The notes under the pieces were generated by a model. The model did not search any database. It was not told the DNA's origin and saw nothing but the letters and a program-made list of their open reading frames with translations. From Spirogloea muscicola (lineage: Eukaryota; Streptophyta; Zygnematophyceae; Spirogloeales; Spirogloeaceae), in assembly GCA_009602725.1 (NCBI GenBank), contig WELB01000020.1, positions 1,088,771-1,152,770 on the forward strand: 64,000 nt of DNA. The letters are read 5' to 3'. Numbering within the stretch: position 1 is the first letter of the stretch; the number at the start of each line of letters is the position of its first letter. This document shows positions 57,097 through 64,000 of this stretch, one piece after another. The position numbers and the translations under genes are program-made.

Positions 57097-57186
57097 GAAG
57101 AGAAGCAGCTTCCAAAGCGGGCGAAAAATGGTGAAATAACGAAACTAATGGAAAGAACAAAGAATGAAGTAGCTCTTCCAACGAAG

Positions 57187-57835
57187 GCGGGTTTGATGCG
57201 CGACGCCACGTACCCTGCGGTCGTGGAAATGAACAACATCATGCCTATCACCACGGATGCCCAGGGACGTCATCATCGCCGCACACTTGACATTGTGGGC
57301 GTGCAATCTGGTGGAGGACCACGGCCTTGGTCGATGTTGTTGCTACGGAGGCATATAAAGGTCCAGCATCGACGCACATCGCTGGCCACGCAGTCGGCTG
57401 TGCAGAACAAAGAAAGCTGCAGCTCTTCTCCAATACCCCCAATGCGATCAGCTCCTGCCAGCTGCAGTTGACATCTTTGGCTGTTTGGGTCCTCGTTTCC
57501 ACACTCTCCTTCAGAATGTTGCCAATCTAGGCTATGCACGACGTGCAGATGTGTTTCCGGCTGGGATGGGCCTGCCAGCTGCATATCTGTCGTTCTTGCG
57601 ACGACGCGTTTCGGCCTGTCTGCAGCTTGCTCAGGCTAATGCTTTGCACGAGAAAGTTGGGCGAGCTCTAGTTGGTGGTAGAAGGGCTTCATATCGGCCA
57701 TCTGGTATTCAGGCATCGATTAGCGACTTTCATGTATTGACCCGTGGTAACTGAGCAGGTCAATCTGCTGTAGGTGATGTACGACTCTAGATGTGCTTGC
57801 CTTTGTACTTGGCCATTGGGCCTTTCTTTGTTTCA
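57187..57835 (+). mobile_element. 5'-truncated family 2 retrotransposon, copy c
   Basis: Starts at GLMRDATYPAVVEMNNIMPI, continues TTDAQGRHHRRTLDIVG and, after a frameshift, RADVFPAGMGLPAAYLS to SDFHVLTRGN stop. 3' UTR with CTTGCCTTTGTACTTGGCCA at about 57797. Confidence 0.75.
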
Positions 57836-58304
57836 AAATAACGTAAATCCTCTTACAATGCGAGGCAACGGTTGTGAGAGGCCAGCCCAAAGCTTTAATT
57901 CTGGGCCGCAGCACCCTGCTGCCCATGGAGTTTTACGGTTAGTGCTAGGAATGAATGGAGAGGTAGTTGAACGTGCAGAACCCCGTTCTGGATTACTTCA
58001 TCGAGGTACAGAAAAATTGATCGAATGCAAGAGTTACTCACTAGCTTTGCCTTCTTTTGATCGTTAAGACTACGTTTCTATGGTGGCACAAGATCGTGTC
58101 CAAATTTGGAGTGTCTCAGGCACATTGGGCTTATTCTGAGTACGAGACAACCATGCTGCTCCGGTGCGCCCTAGCTATGGCGGCCACTTCAGTGCAGGCG
58201 GAGCGTGTGCTAGCTGGTCCTTTCTGCCGCAATCTGCCGATATTCAGTCTGCACCTCAACAGCTGAGTATGTATGGAGAAACGCAACAAGATCGTTGTAG
58301 TAAT
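57836..58304. other. Solo tail and X 5' fragment, no gene
   Basis: Minus tail at 57862-57895 (GTGAGAGGCCAGCCCAAAG). At 58150-58260 a piece with GCGCCCTAGCTATGGCGGCC and GGCGGAGCGTGTGCTAG, like the start of repeat X; a second copy is at 60395-60520. Confidence 0.45.
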
Positions 58305-60078
58305 ATGACATGCAGGTGGGCACTAAGGACTGACGCTCACTTGCCATTCGACAATCTGAATAGGCCACCAATCTTTCCGAACTCTGAACGTGTCATACTT
58401 CTCTGTCAGAAGAGGCCCCTTGCCTTCGCGTCCGCAGATGCCTTCAGAGCTACCAGTGAGATGCTCTCATGCTTCCTGCATACTTGCTGTATGACAGTAA
58501 ACCTTCTGGTGCATTCGCTATTCAGTGCTGGTGAATGTCAGATCTCCAGGGTAGCTCCAAGTGGCACCATCTGCGACATTTATAATACCAATGGAATAGA
58601 TGAGCGCTGCCAGGTCAGCTCGTGCAGGTAAAGTTTGCTGGTCTACCATGGTCCGTACTTTCTCATTGCTGATGTGCGATGCCTCTCGGTCCGCTTCTCA
58701 TCATCAGGGAGTCATGGTTACCTCTACGAAGAAGCATGCGGTCAGCCTGGCTTGGCAGCATGGGTTGGAATGGTTGTTTGATATGGTCATGTCACAGACA
58801 TGTTGCTCCTTGTCAGGTCTGCATTATACCACGTGACATCGTCATTAGTATCAGTCTTTTGGTCTTGGAATCTCACATGTTTACTACCTTCTCCTTCATT
58901 TGCAGTAATGAAGAATGCTCGAATGTTGTGAGCAACAAGCCAGCTGGCACGGTGTGCCTTCCACCTCCTCAAAGGATTGGGAGTTATTACTACGTCGATG
59001 GAACCTGCAAAAGTGACGAATGCTGCTCCCATTGTGACGGGAGGGGTAGCCGCGATGAGAACATCAGAGACGGATTCAGTTGCAACACATGCTCGACCGG
59101 CAGTGAATGTGGAGAAGGGCCAAGTGGCTGCGAGCCCGGTGGCTGTGTTTGTCACAGGACTCGTTGCGCCTTTACCTATGGAACATGACAGAGTATGGCA
59201 CAGGTTTTGAACAACTCGAAGGGCTGAATTAGCACCACTTACATGAGATAGAGCAAGAGAAGGCTGAGTAAATACAGAGCCAGCTCGAAGGTGATGGTGC
59301 AGGTTCGTAATGCTCAGGCAATGGGCACAACTGAAACTCTATATCGAAGTCCATCGAAGTCCACAGGCAGCTCTCTCTCTTTTTGTAATGCAGCTGCTGC
59401 GTCCTGAGGTGCATGAGCACCGTGGGGCAAGCAAACCCTTACGGCAATAGATTTGATCAGCCAACATCGTCTGATGTCTTAAAAGGGAAGCAGTAGGCAG
59501 GCCACATTGCAGTGATTTTGCTCTCATACTCTTAAGAAACTGGTGCCATAGAAGGTATAATATGATACGAGGTTGTACGAGTACTGCAGAATGGTCTTTC
59601 ATTCAAGAGGAGCAGCGGCATGGAAGACGTGCTGTTATGTGCAGGAGGAGAACGCTTCGTCTCTACAAACATGCACCTTTGTAGCGTGCTGCGTGGGTGC
59701 GCATCCATCAATGTCTGTTGCCGCTGCATTCATGCCATGATCGATTGAGTCGGTCGAGATATGGCTTTGACTTGCAATGTAGAATCGTGTCAGACTAGTT
59801 TGCGGCTGAGGCAAGAAGCATTGCTTCAAACGAAGGAGCTTCGTGACGATTAGCACATCGAAGGCTGAGCCGAGCCGCATCTTTGGCTCTTAGTGTCGAC
59901 AACAATCATTGGTCATATATGTGGGCAAGTACTTGTTTTGCTGTAGCTGCACAAAATGGCAGTGGCCAGCGCTTTGTAGGTAGAGAGCGAAGCTGACAAT
60001 GTGCAGGATGTGAGTGTGGTGATACGGTGCACCAGCAACTAGGGTGGGGAGCCATGACTCAACCCAGTAGGCCGCAGG
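58305..60078 (+). repeat. Tandem segmental duplication, unit 2
   Basis: Copy of 54745-56585, about 3.56 kb downstream, including the last 10 or so bases of exon 18, the last two exons of gene C and their 3' flank. Confidence 0.8.
58526..59188 (+). pseudogene. Duplicated last two exons of gene C
   Basis: Exons 58526-58627 (102 nt, as in gene C) and 58906-59188 (ending at TGA) keep open frames and splice sites. They encode GTICDIYNTNGIDERCQVSS, then NVVSNKPAGTVCLPPP and DGTCKSDECC. One cysteine of the terminal domain is Arg (GSRDEN for GSCDEN). No upstream exons exist for this copy, so it can only be used as an alternative 3' end of gene C or is a relic. Confidence 0.65.
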
Positions 60079-60174
60079 AGCGTAAACGCTGGCATTTGTT
60101 TCTTGTACACGGAATTTCAAAGGAGGAAAATAAATGAATTTTAAAAAAAACTTGAAAAAGATTAACAAAAGTAG

Positions 60175-60360
60175 CTCTTCCAATGCAAGGCAACGGCTGT
60201 GAGAGGCCAGTCCAATGCATTGTACAAGTACGGAGTGTCTCGGCACATCAACTAGAATGGAATGCGGCTGTTGATATAAAAGGAGCGGCTGTAAAATGCC
60301 AGCCAGGTGTATACAGGTGTCCGTGGTGGAGCCACAGGCTAGGCAGACAGGGCGCTCTTA
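60175..60360 (-). repeat. Solo tails, one of family 3
   Basis: 60183-60215 is a tail with GGCTGTGAGAGGCCAGTCC. 60258-60360 is, on the minus strand, CGCCCTGTCTGCCTAGCC, ACCTGGCTGGCATTTTACAG and CCGC, the family 3 3' UTR. Confidence 0.65.
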
Positions 60361-61029
60361 GTGTCTCGGCACATTGGACTTATCCTGAGCATGAGATGAC
60401 CATGCTGCTCCGGTGCGCGCCCTAGCTATGGCGGCCACCCCCCCTGATTGCAGGCGGAGCGTGTGCTAATCTGGTCTTTACTGCCGCAATCTACCGATTT
60501 TCAGTCTGCACCTGTCACGTTTCCGCCGTTTGAGGGTGCCAACGGCGCGCGATAACCTTACATGAGCGTAGCGTATCCACCGTTTGGAGTCCCAAACGGT
60601 GCGGGTAGCTTGGCTGCACTCCGTGTAGCTAAGTACGGTTCGAGGGTCCCGGGCTCCGTACCCTGTCCGCACGCCTCGGGCTCAAGCCCTGCAGGCCGGC
60701 CGGGTGGGTCAGCTCTCCCTCAGGACGGCGCCCCGCGGGCCGACCGGATTGACCAGCTCTCTCGGCCTCATGGCTGCGTGGCCTCGGTCCTGTGTCCGCA
60801 TGGCCTCAGTCCCTTGGCCCCGTGAGCCAGGCTATTGGCCTGGCGCTAGTCACACTGCAGCGCGCCAGTCCCTTGGACTCGCGCGCCGGCCTCTTGGCGC
60901 TAGTCCCATGAACTCGCGCTACAGGCCTCTGGCCCTGTGTGCCAGCCTGTTGTATTTGTCGTGTCCCCTTGTCAGGCCCGCCCCTCCGGGCTGCGGGGGA
61001 GGGCCCTGGGGGCGACCCTCGTCATACCC
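60361..61029. other. X 5' fragment and GC-rich unique sequence, no gene
   Basis: 60395-60520 repeats the 58150-58260 piece. The rest has GCGCGCCAGTCCCTTGGAC-like short repeats without a convincing frame. Confidence 0.4.
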
Positions 61030-61400
61030 TCAGGGGAGGGGTGGCAGGAGAACCGCTATGAGTAGTGGGCCTTCGTCAGACTCGGGAGTCGACCAACGCC
61101 CGAGAGAGACACAGCCCTAGCCAGCCCCGCTGCTGCCCAGCCAGCCCCGCTGCTGCCTGCTGCTGCCGCCGCCGCCACAGCTCTGCTGCTGCCGGCTGCT
61201 GCCAGCCCGTCGCCGCAGCTCATCGCTGCGGGCCCTGCCGGCTCTTCGTAAGTCTATTGGTAGAGTCACCGCCCTAGGGCGGTGCCTCAGGGTAAGACTT
61301 CCGCTGCGCTCTGTGCGCGTATGTGCGTTGGCGTTCTCCTGTATGAGGGTTGTCTCCAAAACACCCTATGCTCGAATGCAAACCAGGACATTCTGACTCT
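61030..61400 (+). repeat. Dispersed repeat Y, copy 2
   Basis: Matches 38320-38690 (see there). Contains CAGCCCCGCTGCTGCC units in tandem and the perfect 18-bp palindrome at 61267-61284. Confidence 0.55.
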
Positions 61401-62689
61401 AACTGTGTGATTAGAGCAGAGATGTCACAAAATCTCATCAGCAGAAGTTATATGGATTGACAATTTCATGGAAGTGTACTCGCTAACTGGTGTCAATACA
61501 AAGATTGACTACAGTGGTGGTCTGACTTCATGCGCTTGACGATTTGCGTATCTTGCCGTGCAGATTCTTGACGGTTGCTCGTATTTGTCAATTTACAACG
61601 GCGACGAGGTGGCTGCAAACGTTGATATAATGGCGGACCACATCTTGATCTGTTGTTGAACAAGTCGTTAGCACGGCACCTCCGGCTCATCTTCGCTCCA
61701 GGCTTATACCCTGTCTACCCCCCACAGATGGCATCGGGGCACATCTATCATGCCGCCAGTGTTGCTAACATAGAAGACCACAAGATAGCCGAAAGCCCAT
61801 GAACCCGCTATGCAGGGTGTGACCCACCTTGACGAGTTGTGGCGGGTACCGGCTAGACTGCGGCAGAGTAAGAAGGTAAATGGGTTGAAGTGATGGTCCT
61901 TGAACCGCAACTGAAGCAAAAAAGGCGATCCACCATAAACTCCACGTCGTCACTAGATTCGCTAGTTAGTACATCTTGTAGATCTGTGGGTCACAGGCTA
62001 TACTGGCCGCTGGGATCTGGAATATAAACGAAAGAAAGCTTTTCCAACAGGGGGCACTGGCTGTTAATGGCCAGGCCAAAGAAGTTTGGACAAGGTTCGA
62101 AGGGGCAGAAAGCACAAAATCATAATACTACGGCAGAGACTACAACGACTTGGTGTTCAGTAACGCCATGTCAGCAGCCGAGAGACAGAGTAGCGTAGGG
62201 ATGACTGGCACATTCTGGTAGAATTGCAGAGCTTTTCTTAAGCGCAGCGTGCTGCGCTTGAGAGAGCTGGGTGTGATAGACTTGTGGGCTCCTAGAGGGC
62301 TCCTGGTCTGTGATGCTCTGAAGCTCATGATGGTCTGTAGCTGCACTTTGGAGGACGCCAGATACATAGTTGGAAGGTAAAGCGTGGCAGGTGCCAGCTT
62401 CGACACGGAACAAAGTTCCGCTGGCTCGCTCGCCACAGGTGTTCTGCATGTGCTCACCAGTCTCGCTCCAGCGTCCCAGGATATTGCCTGCACTTGCGGG
62501 CAGGCCGTGCTTTGGCAGCTGCTTCTGGGTAATGCCGTTGTAACACTTTTCGGGCAATCGTTTCTTCTGACTTGCAGCTGCTGACTGAGCACCCACTTGT
62601 AGTAGCCAATTGCGCAGCTGTGTGGTCTAGCGCTGCCACGTCGGGCTTTATCCTGATGCGACTGCTTTGCTCGGCTGCGCCCTAGCTAT
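61401..62689. other. No gene recognised; one solo tail
   Basis: A minus tail at about 62045-62105 (GGCTGTTAATGGCCAGGCC). Minus-strand open stretches at 61704-61953 and 62140-62596 show no domain or confident splice borders. Confidence 0.4.
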
Positions 62690-63040
62690 TTGGCCTTCCA
62701 TTATTGCAATACACGTAAGTCCTTGCTGTAGCTACCGGCCAGGGGTGCCGCTCTGTGTGCGGCCAGGCGGCACCCGTGCTAGTCCAGTCTCTGTGTGCGG
62801 CTAGGCAGAGCTTTGCGCTACTCAGGCCTTGTGTGCTACCACACTGACCTCTGTGTGTCACAATGAGCGGAACTGCGCTTGCACCGCCAACACGAGGGCG
62901 GTCTGCTGGGTTTTGGAGAAGGGCAAACGCCCAATGGAGGACTCTGAGGGGGGAGGAGAAGGAGCTGAGAGGTTTGATTACAGAAGACAGGAGCAGGAGC
63001 AGTAGCAGCAAGATCAAGAAGACTTTCGACCACCCCCCCA
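62690..63040 (+). repeat. Dispersed repeat X, copy 4, longest open frame
   Basis: ATG at 62863 opens MSGTALAPPTRGRSAGFWRR and stays open for 124 codons to 63237. Upstream words GTGTGCGGCCAGGCGGCACC and GCGCTACTC match copy 3. The protein is basic and Ser-rich early on and shows no domain that I recognise. Confidence 0.55.
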
Positions 63041-64000
63041 GCCCAAGCACTACGTGGACCACCGATGCAGCAGAGCTGCCAGCCATGCGCAACGACCGAC
63101 CAGGCTCCACAGGAGCACCAGGCTCTGTAGGAGCCCTAGTCCGTTGGTTCGAGAAAGCGCAGCCAGCTAGCCAGATCCAAGGGCGGAGTCCTCGCTTCGG
63201 GACTTGGTTCAGTACTTTTGAGCTGTCGCCACTATGACATCGATAATTTGAATATGCCTTATCATCGTTATGTGTCATTCCTTTATTTGACAAGATAGAT
63301 TGAATGAAAGGCTTCTCTTCTGCCAACTCTATGATCTTGAGATGAGAAAAGATTAAGAATGTTGAAGAAAAAACTCTAGTCGTGAAGATGACGTGAATTT
63401 CTCCACAGGGTATGTGGACTTTTGCTCATTAAGACATGTAGCCACTTGCATAACTGTGTGGATTCGGCCTCTCCGACCATTTCCAGTTCCTATAAGCTGG
63501 CATTCCACAGCCCTCGCCGCCACTGGAAGAGCGACTTCCTTTCGCGCTGGCCGCTGGCAGCCATCGCCTTGCTTTGGTAGGGCTCTATCACTGTCAAAGT
63601 CGGTTGGTTGGTTGGTTGGTCGTTTGGTTGTTCTCTTTTTGGTGAGCTGGGCTTTGACAGCCCTCGCTGCCATCGTAAGAGCGGCCTTTGGTTCGGTTGT
63701 GCGGCCACGCCCATCCTTGACGTGCTCAGGTCGCCATGGGGTGAATGAGCGCCGAACGAGCTCAGTCGGAGCAACCGAGCACGTAGAGATGGAGCAGCGA
63801 TGGCGGGGATGAGCGTGAGCTAGCGGGGCCAGGCCGCCGCAGTTACCGTCGGTACCAACGATGAGGCGACGGTAAATCGTGGACGTCTCTTAACGTTGCG
63901 GGCTCCGTCGAGCGCGGGCCGCAGGCCAGCCGCCCCCGGAGCCCCGCCGACACGCACGTCACGCTGACCGGGGCTCCGGCTGACGTGGCACTTTGGGAGG
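63041..64000. other. Three solo tails, no gene
   Basis: Plus tails at 63493-63530 (AGCTGGCATTCCACAGCCC), 63545-63580 (GCTGGCCGCTGGCAGCCATC) and 63640-63690 (GAGCTGGGCTTTGACAGCCC). A GGTTGGTT run lies at 63602. Nothing coding recognised to the right edge. Confidence 0.45.

Noticed and set aside
61704-61953. Minus-strand open stretch with a possible GTATAA donor
   Set aside because: No domain, no matching neighbour exon and no paralogue in the window; a short shared piece with 37373-37396 suggests repeat sequence.

Overview
The window looks like nuclear DNA of a green-lineage eukaryote, most likely an alga. The clear genes are split by GT-AG introns. The leucine-rich repeats are of the plant type (LxxLxLxxNxLxGxIPxxIGxL). 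A short TTTAGGG run is present, and there are fragments of mitochondrial tatC, rps4 and rpl5, genes that green algal and plant mitochondria keep. No bacterial operon structure and no convincing RNA gene was seen.

The left half is dominated by one gene family, here called LRR-Cys: signal peptide, plant-type LRR cap, about ten LRRs with one repeat per exon, then a row of small cysteine-rich modules, again one per exon, and a cysteine-rich C-terminal domain. Five members are visible. Member E is cut by the left edge (194-1327, +). D is a decayed copy (7067-2395, -). A is nearly intact (18837-13023, -, 17 exons, 614 codons). B is a pseudogene (25341-31468, +). C is the longest (48445-55644, +, 20 exons, about 788 codons). 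A and B lie on the two arms of a large inverted repeat (about 7436-18837 and 25341-33763). The last exons of C are duplicated in tandem at 58.3-59.2 kb.

The rest is largely non-LTR retrotransposon material of the restriction-like-endonuclease type. One full-length element (ORF 43329-47228, 1299 aa) has two C2HC fingers, a reverse transcriptase with FADD and a C-terminal CCHC plus endonuclease domain. Around it lie many 5'-truncated copies of at least three families, several reduced to the 3' tail. Each tail carries a small hairpin (GGGCTGG...CCAGCCC, GGCCATTTGGCC or GGCTGGCATTTCACAGCC), which explains most of the dispersed short repeats. One truncated copy sits inside a coding exon of gene B with a short target-site duplication.

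Two pieces of mitochondrial DNA have been inserted: tatC plus rps4 at 8.3-9.2 kb and rpl5 at 26.7-26.9 kb. The second lies in an intron of gene B and is absent from the same intron of gene A, so it arrived after the inverted duplication. A separate small gene at 35682-34460 (-) encodes a secreted cupredoxin-like protein of 172 aa with a lysine-rich tail and a lost copper-ligand histidine. Three further dispersed repeats of unknown class (called X, Y and Z) fill much of what remains.
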